From contig BQMF02000017.1 of NCBI GenBank assembly GCA_027922465.2, forward strand, positions 1,488,001-1,552,000: 64,000 nt of DNA, written 5' to 3'. The notes under the pieces were generated by a model that saw nothing but the letters and a program-made list of their open reading frames with translations, made no database searches and was not told the DNA's origin. Source of the stretch: Turritopsis dohrnii (Eukaryota; Cnidaria; Hydrozoa; Anthoathecata; Oceaniidae). Below, piece after piece: positions 33,917 to 48,900 of the stretch. Every line of letters begins with the position of its first letter. Position 1 is the stretch's first letter. The translations under genes were made by a program, and so were the position numbers.

Positions 33917-36900
33917 TCAAGAGACCATCTGACGCATCAAAGTCAGATATTCATGCCGTTCAGTTTTCCAGTCATGACTTTCCTTAACATAACGATAAGC
34001 ATTCGTCACCAACTCCTGTCGCACGTCAGAACGCACTGTTAACATGCTTGCTTTTTCTTCAAAGTCCTATAAATCAAAATCAACCAAACAAAAAAATCAT
34101 GAATAACTCTCATTAAGTTATCTTTGGTCCATCTAGCTTTCTAATTTAGTTTCGTTTTCACACATTCTTTTCTTGATATTAAAGCTTATTTACAAAGATC
34201 TGACATGAAGAATGATCATAACGGAGAAACTCGACTCAGTCGTTCTGGCCGAACAGGTTTGAATCTACGAGTTACAAAAGTATAATATCAGTAAACCTTC
34301 TTAATATCTCTTAGCTACCATTTATTATTATTGTTTTTTAGTTGCTATTGCATCTGATCTCCAGGTGCGGCCTCGGCTTAATTTGGAGGATTCAAAGTAT
34401 TTGGCACTCTTATGACTGACACGAATCCCAATCAAGAACCTGTGCTCTCCTGGGTAACTCCCTGTAATACCCAACGTATCATGTACCCAATTTCCCTCAC
34501 ATAGCATGGGTCGACCCGGCGGTGTGGTACATTCACGCACTCATGGTGAATCACCGCCAAGGGGAATTGAACCCCAACCTCTCGTAAGAATTCCGAGAGT
34601 GATAACCACTATACTAAGGCGCCACTAAACCTTACGGTACGGTACAGCATCCAGTTTAACGATAAATTCCAGACAATCAAAACTTCATGGTGTGAATCTT
34701 ATAAAATTTATCGGAATGATCGAGGATATAAACAGCTCACAAAGCTTGTATGTATTTTTTATCCGGAAAGACCGGGGTTCTTCTTGATAAATACATGCAT
34801 AGGACAAAAGGCTGCTATCATGATATTACATGAATGGAGAAATTGAAAATTAGGGTCAGATGACGTACCTTGGGCGAGTCGTACAATACACCGTTTGCCA
34901 TATGGCAGACCAAAGCTGCGTTACCTTCGTTTCGTCTGGCAATTACTGGAACTCCCAAATACATGGCCTGTAAAACGAATGAAAATCTGTGCGATTCTTT
35001 TAGTCTCAAGTGACAAGGCGAACGTACTGAAACAAATTCCTATCGCAAAGAATAGAGACTGTCAATTTTAAGCTGACTCAGCAGACACTGGCAGTTGAGC
35101 CGATAGTTGCCGAGTCATCGCTTTTTGTTGTTTTTTTTTGAGATACTCATACTTCTTTTATTTATTTTTAGGGAAAATATATCAACAGAACAAAAGGAGA
35201 ACTATCTCTGTGGTTCGTAAGACTTTTCCCAGGTAACGTTAGAATGTCACTGCGATGGAGTGCATTTTCAGTGTAAAAAAAATCTCATATGTATACTATA
35301 TACATGTGCGATTTTTATACCGTCAGATTGGATATTTTTCCAAACTTCCCAAACGATTTTTGATTATCAAAAGCGTAAAAATGGGATGGTGTGAACATCG
35401 TTACTACTTAACAAACCCATTCAACCATTTCCAGTGGCAGAAAATGTAATATCGTCATATGCAAGGACGACATTAAACTGAATGGATGTAAAGGCGGTTT
35501 TCCACTTCAACGAAATTTTCCGCGGACAGGAACGGACAGGAAAGGAAAAGCAACTGAGCATGCGCAAACAACATGTGAACAGAAAACTTTCCTTTCCGTT
35601 CTGTTCTGAATGAAAGTAGAATCGAGTTCAACTTTTTCTGTTCTTTCCTGACAGAAAACAGGTGATGAATTTTAAGGAGCCAATCAAAATGTGTTATTTA
35701 TAGCTGTTTGCAGTATGAAACATTGTTTAAAAATCGGTGCTTCAGTTGATCAAAGTACTGCACAGAAAAACAGAAGGGGCTGTTCATATGGAGGTGAGCT
35801 GGCCGGGTAACCGGGCTGGCTCACTTGAATGAGATAAAATTCACCCAGCTTTCATATGGCTTTTCTCATCCCATTTAGCCGGGCTGGAGAATGTCTTTTA
35901 AATCACGTAGACAATAATTCGAATTTCGACGCGTGCGCACTTGTCTAAAATCTATCCCACCAAACCGGGCTTGTCTGTTCATATGAACAAATTTCATCTC
36001 ACCTAGGTGAGATCCCGGTCAAATGAAATGAGATCTCACGTAAGTGAGCTAGCCCGCTTTTCATATGAACACAATTTATTTTTATAAAGATTTCTTAATA
36101 ACAGTGAGATCTCTGCTAAGTGAGCTAGCCCGGCTAACCGGGCCAGCTCACCTCCATATGAACAGCCCCTAAGAATTATTATTAATGAACAAGAACCATA
36201 GCTATTTATCACAACTAGCTATAAACAATGACGATGATGATGGCTGGGCGGAAAGGGAACAACAACAGTAAATATTATTCCTTGAATTTTAAGTGAATTC
36301 CAGAACTTTTCCAGTGAATTTAGTACACTGCAGAACTCAGTAGCAAGGTTTTTGTTGTTGTTGTACTTAGATAAGCCATGTTTTGCTGAGTCACAACTTA
36401 AAATGAAAGAAAAGAAAATTTTCCATTCTTATCAAGCGTGTGGAAATCAACAGCTGAAAAATTTTCCTGTTCTGTCCGCGGAGAATTTTCTTGTAGTGGA
36501 AAACCGCCTTCAGTTCAACAAAGTTAACTTGACTTTTTTTGCATGCTTAGACAATTTAACTGAATGGAAGTTGTCGAACTTTTTTCGCGACGTGACTGCA
36601 TTGTCTTTTGACGAGACAACAATTGCAACAACTTTCAAAGTTAATGACCAGCCAATTATTGATATATTTATCTAATGACGAGCGAATCGTGACATATTTA
36701 CCTCAAGAATAGCAGAAGCCATTCCTTCACTAACAGAAGAATTCAGCAAGGCAAAAGAACGTTGCATTAACGCGTTCACCCGCGGTTTCTCCAGTGCAGG
36801 AAACATAAACAAATAATCTGAACTAAAAGAAATGATTATACGGTCTTTCGGTTTTATGGATAAATTGTCTTGGATTGGCAACATAGAGAGGCAACCTTGA

Positions 36901-39900
36901 CTACAAGTTACAGCCACACTTTTTATGTTTATATTACAGTCGAACTTCTATAATTCGAACCTCAATAATTCGAACTCTCACTTATTCGAACAAACTCTAT
37001 GATCCCTTCACCAGTCATTTCTTTGTAAATGAACCTTTATAATTCGAACTTTCCACGAATGTTCGAATTAGAGAGAGTTCACTGCATAAGCCTGGACTGG
37101 AACGTTATATAAACATCAGCCTGAAAGAAAAGCTTGACTTCTATCACAAAAAAGTTTAATCTACATACTTGCTAAATGCTGACTTGCAACGTTTCGCATA
37201 CTCTACATCCAGCTAAAAATGAAATAATCAACCATTATCATTGTTACACTAATTCAAGATGATTTATGGGCAAAATCGTCAAAAAGTCCCTGCGACGGCA
37301 AACACTTTTATTGAAATTGTGCGTATATTTCTATATAAATGCACTCCTTCGCAGAGATTTTTTAACAAATGTGCCGGCTGGGAAAGAACAAAACCTCAGG
37401 TCCAACCACAACAAGGCAAACACGATTATCCTTCGAATGCCAATCTAAAAGATACCATCAAACATAATGAAGATCTGAGCTGAAAGTTCAACCAGCCAAT
37501 CAAATTACTTATTTTCGTGATTTCATTGTTATATGATACCGTTTTGTCCAATCAAAAAGCATATCAGATCTCAGCGTTACATTCCTCTCAACAGTTAAAC
37601 TATTGAAGAACATCATATTTACAGGGGTGTCTGAGACACTGAAAATCATGATCTAAATAAAGTGGAATTTCTCTAAATCGGACAATTTTTTTTCGTCTGC
37701 GGCGAATTCTATAAGAAAACCCTCTATAAAGTAAATAGACCCTCTATGAAGCAGACACAAGTTGTTTTTTTACAAAAAAATAAATGAGAAATTTACAATT
37801 TCTGTCGTTTTTCTGTTTGTACTTGCGCACAATTGTTTACAATATCCTTTTGCTCTTTAAAAATGTTGTAGATCTTTTCTTTGCCCCATGAAGTGAAACC
37901 ACTCATATCCCAGTGAGCAAATGTGTTGAAAAATCAATGTGAAGAAGTGCATTTCTATAGAAACATGCACAATATTGTAATAAAATTGTTCTTCATCACA
38001 GGGTATTTTGACGATTTTCTGTGGCTTACTACATGCTCACTCTATCTGGTTCTCTGTTCCTAAAAAAATCCCACCCACCCTAAAGGAGACAAAGAAACAA
38101 ACAAACATTTGATATTCTTCTGGTAGAGATAAGGTTACAGTTGAAAGGATCAAAGAACACACACTTTACACTCACCATAAATTTATTTAGAATGTTATAA
38201 AGTAGAATGTGTTAGAACGTTTGACCATAGTGTTTAATATTTCTATAGCAAACAACAGAGAATTTTGCTGGTTTGGTCAATAGCATTCCACTACGTGTTG
38301 AAGCAATTGAAGAAAGAACAGGAGGAAGACATCCACTGATGAGGTGAATCGAAATGATATCATGCATTCATTCCGGCAAAGCATAGGGTAGAACGGAATA
38401 GAAAAGGGCAAGCTATCAAAATTCGTGCTAATATTTCAGCATTTATGGATAAGGAAAAAAAAAAGATGTTGCAATAAAATTGACAATCATTATACATATA
38501 GAGTGATGACAATGATTCAAGTCACATGACATCCTGGTCAAAAACCTTGCTAATAGGAGTCAACTGTGATTAGAAAGAGGTCTTTCAGATAGACTTTTCA
38601 CTAAGACAATCTAAGACAGGAATATTCACATGGTAACTATGGCAACTCTCTTCAGATTGGTGTACACTGGTTCTTACCAAACAAAAATTTACAGCTTGAG
38701 TATCACATCAAAACAACATGATAGCTTTCAAAGTTAGGTAAGTTTTTTCTACCTTTAATAACATCAACCACATACAAAACATCCTTCACAGGCCTGATCC
38801 CACCAACCATTATGAACACAAGCTAGCAAAGTCGTAGAAAGATGCACAAATAAGTGAGTCATACAACAACGGGAACAATTAGAAACAATAATATAACAAG
38901 ATAAAAACACACCTTATCCTTGAAATTTGAAACAAGTTGGTCCTGAAAATTAGGAAACAAAATTCAGAATAACAAACAAACAAACAAACAAACAAACAAA
39001 CAAACAAACAAACAAAAACTTAACAAATTGGGTTTATCTCTATTATCTGTCTAGAGCTTATTCTTGTGGGGATGTTCCAATGGTTCTGTTTTGGTCGTGA
39101 TACGCAAAGAAATTTCATTACTTTCAAAAGGAATATGAATTACTTATGAATTTAAACAGTATGACAATACGAAGTGAAAAAATTTATGGAGCAGGTCAAA
39201 ACTGATTGGATGGCTAGTAAATGGACGTGAAACTTCATGATGGTTTAAAATGATGTTGTTCTTAAACTAACCATGCCAAACTCTGCAAACAGATCTTCGT
39301 ATCCAAAACTTGTGGTTTCGATAATTACTCCTAAGAATCCACAAAAATATCAAAACAGGAGTCGTACATTTTTCATTTGTCAACTATAAAAATTAAAAAT
39401 AAAATAAAAAAAAAAAAAAAAATAATAAAAAACATGATTCTTGAACTAACTTTGTTCCATTAGTAATTTTTAATAAAAACAAACAATGGAATAATCATTT
39501 GTTTTAATGCCAATATGGCAATATTCTTTTTCTTATAATTATCCCCAGAAAATCTCCTTTTATTTGATTTATTTGATTATTTTTCAAAACAAACTTGGCA
39601 TGAGTGTTTTGATATCATGCAAATGAAACATAAATGAAAGAAAACTGTTTTTTCTATCCCAACTGTTTTGAAAATTAAACAGTGTAACAATTCGAAGAAG
39701 ACGTTTGAAAACATCCAACCCAGCATTCCAAGTTACAAGCCTTCTGAAGCAACTTGATAATCGAGTAACTTGAAATCTGAATTTTAAAGGGAAATTAAGC
39801 CTTCGGTTTTCTTTTCTAATTTTGAGCATGAAATATTTCATTTATCCTAGAAGAACACCGAAAACACCGAGCAACGAAAGATCAAATTAGAATTAGGTGT

Positions 39901-42900
39901 GTCATTCTTTATACACTCTTCGAAGACCTCAAATTTAGAAAATGTACAAGATGTAAATGTTGAAAATAGGGACTCTTGTGGAAAGAACATTTCGGAATAA
40001 TGAAGAACATTCCAGAACATTATCAGAATAATGAAGAATATACTAGAACTTACTAGAACGACCAGATAGAATGTTCTAGACATATTTCTGTTTATATATA
40101 TATAGGGCAAATTCTGTAAGTTTTTAGAAAGAGTGTTTTTCAGAGAAATATATGCAGAAGAAATAAAATAATTTTTCAACAGGTTTATGGGCCCAGTCTT
40201 CGCCCAAGAAGATTAGCAGTTATAGAAGTTTCATGAAGAAGTCATCCTGAGCTTTCGGAAGATTTTGGTTTTTGGTTTGTGTTCATTTTGCTTTGGGAAG
40301 GTGTAAAGATCGCACGAAAATTCATATCGGATTTTGTAATTGTATTTGGAAACCTTATAGATTGTAGTTTAATACAGATTGACATGGCGACAGAAAGCAC
40401 CAAGTTTTTGATAAAGCCGTTAAATGGAACAAACTATGCTACCTGGAAGGTTCAGTGCAGAATGATGTTAATTAAAGATGGACTTTGGAATATTGTTAAT
40501 GGAACAGAAAACACTCCAACTGAAGAAGGAGAAGTCAACAAATTTTTGCTGCGAAGGGATCGTGCTTTGGCAACGATTGTTTTGTCAATGGAACCATCGC
40601 TCTTATACTTGCTTGGACCGGATCCTTATGACCCTACTGAGGTTTGGAAGAAGTTGGCGGATCAGTTCCAGAAGAAGACATGGAGTAATAAATTGACATT
40701 GCACAGATGACCTGAAATTGAAAGATGGACAATCTGTTCAAAAGCACATAAAAGCTTTAACAGAAATTTTCGATGAACTTGCAATAATTGGAGACCCATT
40801 GGATGATGAAAACAAAGTTGTTCATGTATTGGCTAGTCTACCAAAATCATATGATATGTTGGTTACTGCATTAGAAGCTAGTGCTGAAGTGCCGAAACTG
40901 GAAATTGTCACTGAACGACTGCTACATGAGGAAAGCAAATGTCGAGATAATTCGAACTCGGAGATGGAAGCCATGACATCAAAACATCGAAATCCAAGAA
41001 AGGGACCCAAATGTCATCACTGTGGAAAGATTGGTCACATTAAGCGAGAATGTTGGGAGCTAACAAAGAAACAAAGTAATTCTTCGTCAAACAGCAAACA
41101 ACGAGTGAAGCTACAAAATGCATGTTTTGCTGAACAAGAAGAAAATGAAGAAATCATTGGTTTGATTGCTGAAGAGATCCTGATAGTTAATCAGAGAAGT
41201 AATTGGATTGTTGATTCCGGAGCAACCTGTCATATGTGTAACAAAGAGGAGCTGTTTACAGAAATATCACCCTTGGAAATGCCGCAAGAGATTACTGTTG
41301 GAGATGGATTTTCCGTGGAAGCAATCGCAAAAGGAACTGTAATATTAGAAATGGTTGTTCCAGAAAGAAGAACTTGGTATGCAAATTATCTGATGTACTT
41401 TTCACACCAAAACTTTCATATAATTTGCTGAGTGTTTCAAAGATGACAAAGAATGGAAAGAACGTTCATTTCGATGGCTCAAAATGCTACATCTCAGATG
41501 CAAAACATGGTATCATTAGTATGGCAACTCAGTACAGTGACCTTTACCATCTCAACTGCATGGTGTTGAGGAGCAAGGAAAGTCACGCATCAATGAAATG
41601 TGATGCCGAAGCCGAAAGAAAGGAAGATATTTGGCACAGAAGATACGGTCATCTTAGTGTGCAAAATCTTGACAGATTGGCCAGGGACAATCTTGTTGAA
41701 GGATTTGACTACGACGTCACAAAGAAGCCAAGATTTCGTGAACCGTCCATTGATGGGAAACAAAGCAAGACTCCGTTCCCAAAGACAGGAGGAGAAAGAT
41801 CCAAAGAATTGCTTGGGATTATCCATAGTGATGTTTGTGGTAAGATAGAGACGAAATCACTTAGCGGTGCGGAATATTTTGTCACCTTTATCGACGACAA
41901 ATCCAGATATGTGTGGGTTCACGTCATGAAACACAAAAATGAAGTGCTTGAGAAGTTCAAAGAATGGAAGACATTTGTGGAAAAATCAACTGGAACAAAG
42001 ATAAGAACATTTCGAACAGATAATGGTGGAGAATACACCATCCAAGGAATTTGAAGATTACCTGAAGAAAGAAGGTATTCATCATGAACTTACGATCCCG
42101 AAGACGCCACAACAGAATGGAGTCGCAGAATGAATGAACAGAACACTTGTGGAAAGTGTAAAAGCTATGTTAGCAGACTCGAAGCTACCAAAACGTTTTT
42201 GGGCAGAAGCTTTGTCAACAGCAACATACCTCCATAATCTAAGTCCAACAGTGGCAGTAAAGGGGAAGACACCTTTTGAAGTACTGACTGGAAAGAAACC
42301 AAATGTTGAAAACCTACGTGTTTTTGGAAGCAGTGCTTATGCTCACATACCAAAGGATGAACGTAAGAAACTAGATTCGAAAACAAAGAGGAGTACATTT
42401 CTCGGATATGGTGATGGATTCAAAGGATATCGTTTGTATGACAATGATAAGAAGAGAGTATTTTACAGCAGAGATGTGAAATTCAACAAGAAATCTGACG
42501 AATCAGGAGACATAACAGCTGACGAAACCTCCGGAGAACCGACAATTGAAATTGAACTACCAATACTTAAAGACACGCCAGAAAATCCTGTGGAGGAGGA
42601 GCAACAACGACAAGTCAGAGAGTGACGTCCCCCTGATTGGTATGGAGAATGGGTAACCATCGCTAAGGATGAAGACCCAAGTACATTTACAATGGCACTC
42701 TCAGGGAAAGATGCAGGCAAATGGATGAAAGCAATGGAAGCTGAACTCGAATCCCTTCACAAAAATGAAGCATGGGAGCTGGCAGAAATACCTTCAAACA
42801 GGAAAGCAGTTGGCAACAAGTGGGTATACAAGAAGATGCTGACGGAAACTTGGAAAAGATACAAAGCGAGATTGGTAGCACAAGGATACAATCAGAAGTA

Positions 42901-45900
42901 CGGCCAAGATTATGACGAAACAACATCACCTGTGGTGAGATTCGAATCAGTTTGAACACTTATTGGATTAGCAGTTAAAAATGGACTACATCTGCATCAA
43001 CTCGACATTGGAACAGCATTTTTGAATGGTGAACTGGAAGAAACGATATACATGAGGTAGCCAGAAGGATTTGTGATTCCAGGAAAGGAACATTTGGTTT
43101 GCAAGTTGAAGAAAAGTATTTATGGATCAAAGCAATCTTCAAGATGCTGGAACAAAGCACTGGATAAACATCTAAAGAATATGAATTTTAAACAATCAAG
43201 CAATGATCCATGTATTTATGTTCTTGAGTCAGATGGAGAAATATTCATCATCGCGGTATACGTTGACGATATCGTTTTAGCTGGAAAAGATCAGAAACGT
43301 ATCAAACACTTTATCAAGATGATTGGAGAGAGATTCGACATCAGAGACATAGGAAAGCTGAAATATTTTTTGGGAGTCAAAATTGAGTATGTTGGTCAAG
43401 AGAAGATTTGGATTGGACAGCCAGCATATGCAAGAAATTTTCTCAAGAAATTTTCAATGGAAGACTCCAAACCTGTAGCAACACCAATGCATCACAAGAA
43501 TCAATTTGGCTAAGACGACTCATGAGTGAAATGGGAGAAACACAGTCAAGGGCAACAATCATCAACGAAGATAATCAATCAGCTATTGCTATGACAAAGA
43601 ATCCACAATTTCATGGGAGAGCCAAACACATCAATATGAAGTATCATTTCGTCAGAGAACAGGTGAAAAGGAATGAAATCGAATTGAGGTACTATCAAAG
43701 TAAAGATATGATAGCAGATATCATGACAAAAGGAATTTGACGAATCCAGTTTAATAAGCTGAGATCAATGATTGGATTAAAAGACTTTACAAACTGCGAG
43801 TGAGGAGGAGTGTTGAAAATAGGCACTCTTGTTGAAAGAACATTTCGGAACAATGAAGAACATTCCAGAACATTATCAGAATAATGAAGAATATACTAGA
43901 ACTTACTAGAACGACCAGATAGAATGTTCTAGACATATTTCTGTTTATATATATATAGGACAAATTCTGTAAGTTTTTAGAAAGAGTGTTTTTCAGAGAA
44001 ATATATGCAGAAGAAATAAAATAATTTTTCAACAGTAAAAGTAGCTATAATGACCGAAAAAATGTCAGGCAACCATTGAAAAATAATTTATAAACTAAAC
44101 ATTTGATAAGATTAAAACTCATTATTATGAATGTATATTTAGCAGCAATGATTCAAGAAAAGAAACAACACTCATACTGAAGCTAAACAATATTTTTAGA
44201 ACACAAAAACTCTCATCAACAAAAACAAAATCTTCACGTTCTTCTAGTTTATGCAATAGCTACAAAAAGATCCATTGCGCTGTGACGTCAAAAATTTGTA
44301 TGATCCCCATCGCAGTGCTCTTTTGCATCAGCAATGGCGTCTGTTGTTAGATATTAAGTAACAAAAAATTGAGTATAATTATTATTTTAGACCATTTTTA
44401 ATGGTCACAGAAGATTTATGAGAACTTTCCGCAGCTAATATAAAAAATTTTCGATGAAGGCTTAATTTCCCTTTAAAAACGAGAATATTTTCAAGTTAGA
44501 AACTCTGCGATTTCTAACAAATTTTGAGTTATTAATCCACATTTCGAAAAAATTGATTTTGTAGAGTTTTCTGAGGCTGTTTTTAATTAAAATGAATTAT
44601 ATAACTATTTTAATGAATTCAATGCAACAGAATATTAATCAAGAGGTTTCGAAGATTTCAAAATCAATAGTACTTTAATTTTTGTTTGCAGTTTTGCATT
44701 GTCCGAAGTGAAATTCAAAATTGTATATATATTATATTAACCTTGGTGCAGTACAAGAATCTTTTCTAACTCCCAGCAATTAGTCTAAATATTCGTAAAA
44801 ACTGTAACAGTACTACATATAAAAACTGATCACAGCTATTACAAGAAAATAAGAATAGAAAAATACTCAAACATTATAAAAATACAAACCCAACGCTCTT
44901 TAGCCATTGACTTCATGACATCATTAAAAGATATCAAATACCTAGAAAATAAAAAATTGATTATTTAAATTGATTGTTAAAGGAGAATTAATGTCAAAAA
45001 TACAACTGAAATTGCTCCTTATGTGTATTTAAATAAAGGGTTCATAATAAAATTTTATGAAATACCATATTTCACTTATAATAAAGGATTTAAAAAGTTC
45101 ACTGTGACGTCACAGTTGCACTAGAATTTCTTCATACACAAAGTCAGAACCATTCATGATAAAAGAAAATCATGAGTTGGCGACATGATTCTTCAGATTT
45201 TAACGTTTTGTTATTGAATAAATCCGTGCTTGGAACGTCATTTATTAGATATCGCAGATAGAAAAATAATTATTCCAAAGTAAAAAAGAATGACGGCAAA
45301 GTAAGTTTCTTTTCTCATAAGAAAAATGTGATTTGAAAAAATGTAGATTTGAAGAATTTTTACTTTTCAATGAACATTATAACTTCATTACGTATGTATG
45401 CAAGGCGTGGTTTCTTTTAAATAGATGTAATCGCAATTCCAATAATCCCGATAATACTTTTAGAAATTTTCAAAATAAAAGAAACCAGGTCAGATAGGAA
45501 GCAAAATCTCAAGGAACATCTGTTAAGAATGCGCAGGTCTCTGAACACAATACCGTGTCTTTTTTTGTTATTTTTTAAAAGATTCTTTAGGAAAATAGGA
45601 AAATACTAGAGTAAACCATGCCTTGTGTTAGAAAAATGCACAAAGAGAGCATTAACAGAAATTTAAAGGAGTGGTATCGTCATTTCAAATTTTATGACAA
45701 ATTTTAGTTTAAAAAATGTATAGTTAACCTGCGTTAAAGCTTTTTTAAAAAACGTTTTACTTCCGAAGATATTGAGTTTTTAATTTTTTTATAAACCCTC
45801 GTCTTTTTTTCTGATGAAAAGCGTGTCATTGAAGAAGTTTCATTTATTTTTACTTGTTATGTCAGTGCAAAGGAGCGTATTAGTTTCTCATGTTTTCAAA

Positions 45901-48900
45901 AGTCATGAGTGAGAATTCAAGTGAAGAGGAATCAGATGTTCTCAGCGAAGATGAAGAATGTAGCAATGAGTTTTATTCAAGGATTTCACAGAGAATTTTA
46001 GCGGTTTGAGCTAGTTTTGACCCAGTTGCTGTAAAGAACATGAAGAAGTCCGGATGATGATTTTGATGACGAAAATGCTTTACCGGAGAGAGTTGGCAAC
46101 AAACAGTTTGCAAATGTGTTGCAAAGAAGTTTATGCGATCGAAGACGATAAATTTCAAAATAATTTTTTGTACAAATCAAAACGAAAAAAAAATACATGC
46201 AATATTGAGTTGATTATTGATCGTAGTAAAATTTATATATTGAAAGTTAACGTTTTTCCAATTTTCCGTTTTCCATGCAGGAGTTCAAGAATCAATAGCT
46301 CATTCTATGAAAACAATAATGAAATAATCGGTGAAACAGAATAATATTCAAATACCCAGTTCGAAGAGAAACACGAAAACAAAAATCGAAAAAACACTTG
46401 CACACAGAAAGTAAAAGTTCACCTATGTATAACGAAAAGTGTAGATAAAACATTAAAGTAAAACTCCTTATAACATGTTTACCATCAAATTTCTTCCAAA
46501 ACATGATTCTTTAAAATATAAGTGACGTAAAGATGGAAGATTGGCCTCGCTTCAACTTTGAAATCCATATTTTTTTTAAATATGAATTTTAGGTAATCTA
46601 AACAAACTAATGTTCTGTCCTTTGGTTGAGTCACTGTCACATCCCACAGCAGCACAAATAACCATGTTTTCATTAGATTTAAAAAAAATACTTAGTTATT
46701 GCTTGAATTTCAAAGAACACTTGCTCGATTTGAATGCAAAACATCGCATCAACACTGAATATAACTTCTTCAATGACGTCACATAATTATTACTAATTTA
46801 TTCAGCACTTTAAGCCTATGTTTTAAAGTGGCATTTTATAGCGAAAAAAAGACTTTTTTTTCCAAATTAAATTTATTTTGTAGTATCTACATTAAAACAA
46901 GGGATATACAAAGAAAAAAAATTTTTTTCAAATTTTCATGACACCACTCCTTTAATTTTAAAAACACTTTACTTCTTTTTGATCACTTTGTTGCACCTCT
47001 TGAAAGTTTTTTAGAGCTCACGGTTTGTTCCATTCATATTTATCATGTTGAATACTATATGTTGGAAAATTGTTGGTACCGCACCAGTTTTCAATGTTCT
47101 TTTCTTCGGCATATAACCTAGCATGTTTGCCATATTATCAACTTCGAAACAGTCTTCATGAAAATGATCTCTGCAAACTACTTTATCTTTTCCAAATCGA
47201 AAAGTTTTAATAGTAAACCCAGTGCCGATGTTGTTAAAAGCCATCTTTTAGCTCTCTGTTGTTCTTTGACAAGATCAGGAAAACGAAAATATATTCTCTC
47301 ATCACAAATTGTCTTCGCTATATCATTTGTAAAAACTACAGCTGGATATCTAAGTGCAACTGTGACGTCATATTTTTGTGTTTTGATTAAACTTCAAACT
47401 TAAATAACTAACGAAAGAATTGTGTAAAATGAATAAAACTTTGTAAAAAGTCGTCTCCCACAATTTAAAAACGATTCATTAAAAAAAAACATTTCATAGT
47501 TTTACCATGTTTTCAAAAAACATAAAGTAAGAATGCAACATTTTCCTATAGAAATGTATAAAAAGTTGCAATAATTTATTTTCTGGTCAATGAGGTCTTC
47601 CATTTGCAGTTTATGTTTACCAAGTAGTGTCAACAGCAAGCCAATGCAAAGTTATGTATTATAATATATATAAGTCAGAAAAAACAACAGTGTTTTTTGT
47701 ACTTAAAGTTTCATGACCTGTTACTGGTCAATCTTCAGCAAAAGTCCTATACTATACTATACTATACTATACTATACTATACTATACTATACTATACTAT
47801 ACTATTGTATGGGTATCTTTATATTTCTTATATATTCTTTGTTCTTTCAGTTCAAAGAATTTATAAGAAATATTATAAGCTACCCCTAATAGCCATCTTT
47901 AACAAACAAATTAGTTCTTTACAATAGTTAAATAATATTAATGTAATTATAAAAATTGACTTCCTATTTTATTTAGTAAAAAAAGCAAAGCAGAAACAAC
48001 TACAAAAAAATGATAACGTAACAACAAAAAAGCAAAGAAACAAGAGTATTTTTAATCAAATAACTCAATGTAACCGGCCATATCAAACTTTAATTTGTTT
48101 ATTTATAAAGAATATTGAAAAAATTGACAGAAATGGGGATTGCATCAAATCATTGTAACACTATACTTTGAGTTCATTGTAGCCTTGTCCATTAATGCAA
48201 TTTCCGCACCATTTTTTGCAACATTTAGATCAGTCCCACCAAATATGACAGCATATGGCACCGGACATTCTAGAATATTTAAATCAATTCCATTAAAAAT
48301 ACAGAATTATCAGAACATCAAACAAACCCTTGTATTACCAATGTAGCTTCTGATTGTTTTTATTTACAAAAGTGGAAATTACCAATCAACAATTTCCCAG
48401 CGTGCACAAGGTGAATCCCAAGTACTGCTTGAATTTCATGTTTCTTGATGAAGTTGTACAGTTCATCAGCCTTTTCAAATGTTGAAGTGTCCAGTAAATG
48501 TATGGTGAACTCTTCCTTTAAGTAAAAGCTGAAATAGAAAAATATTTGATAACATAAATTAGCAGATATATAAAGTGCTAAATGCAACACTGCAGTTATT
48601 CCAATTGTAAAAATTGTCAAATAAGTTATTGATAATTATCAGGGTATGAATTTGAATGCAAAAATCAGAAAAGTTACCCTAATACATGACGTAGGAAAAA
48701 TATGGTCAGATATATACAAGACTATTGTGGGAAAAATAATTTGGTCATTACAAATTTTAGTCCAATTTTTTATTTCATTTTCATTTCATTGATGATTAGG
48801 TCATGATTTTATCAATTTTATTGATTTTGTTGATCGTTAAATCATTGAGTTTTTCCAAACATAGCTATTTTTCGATTTTCTCTTCTTTTAATTTTCCATT

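Larger units (their letters stand above)
39958..44034 (+). mobile_element. Ty1/copia LTR retrotransposon, complete ends, defective coding region
   Basis: Two 224-bp LTRs (39958-40181 and 43811-44034) begin TGTTGAAAATAGG and end TTTTTCAACA. The insertion is flanked by the 5-bp duplication GTAAA at 39953-39957 and 44035-44039. The LTRs differ at four positions by my reading, suggesting a young insertion. A purine-rich tract (GAGTGAGGAGGAG) precedes the right LTR. The primer site follows the left LTR. The internal region has the copia gene order: gag, protease, integrase, reverse transcriptase, RNase H. It lies in a GLT1D1 intron in the opposite transcriptional orientation. Confidence 0.95.

Noticed and set aside
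34540..34625. Possible tRNA gene (-)
   Set aside because: Good B box and T-stem, but it is joined to a SINE-type body and tail, and the anticodon region folds poorly.
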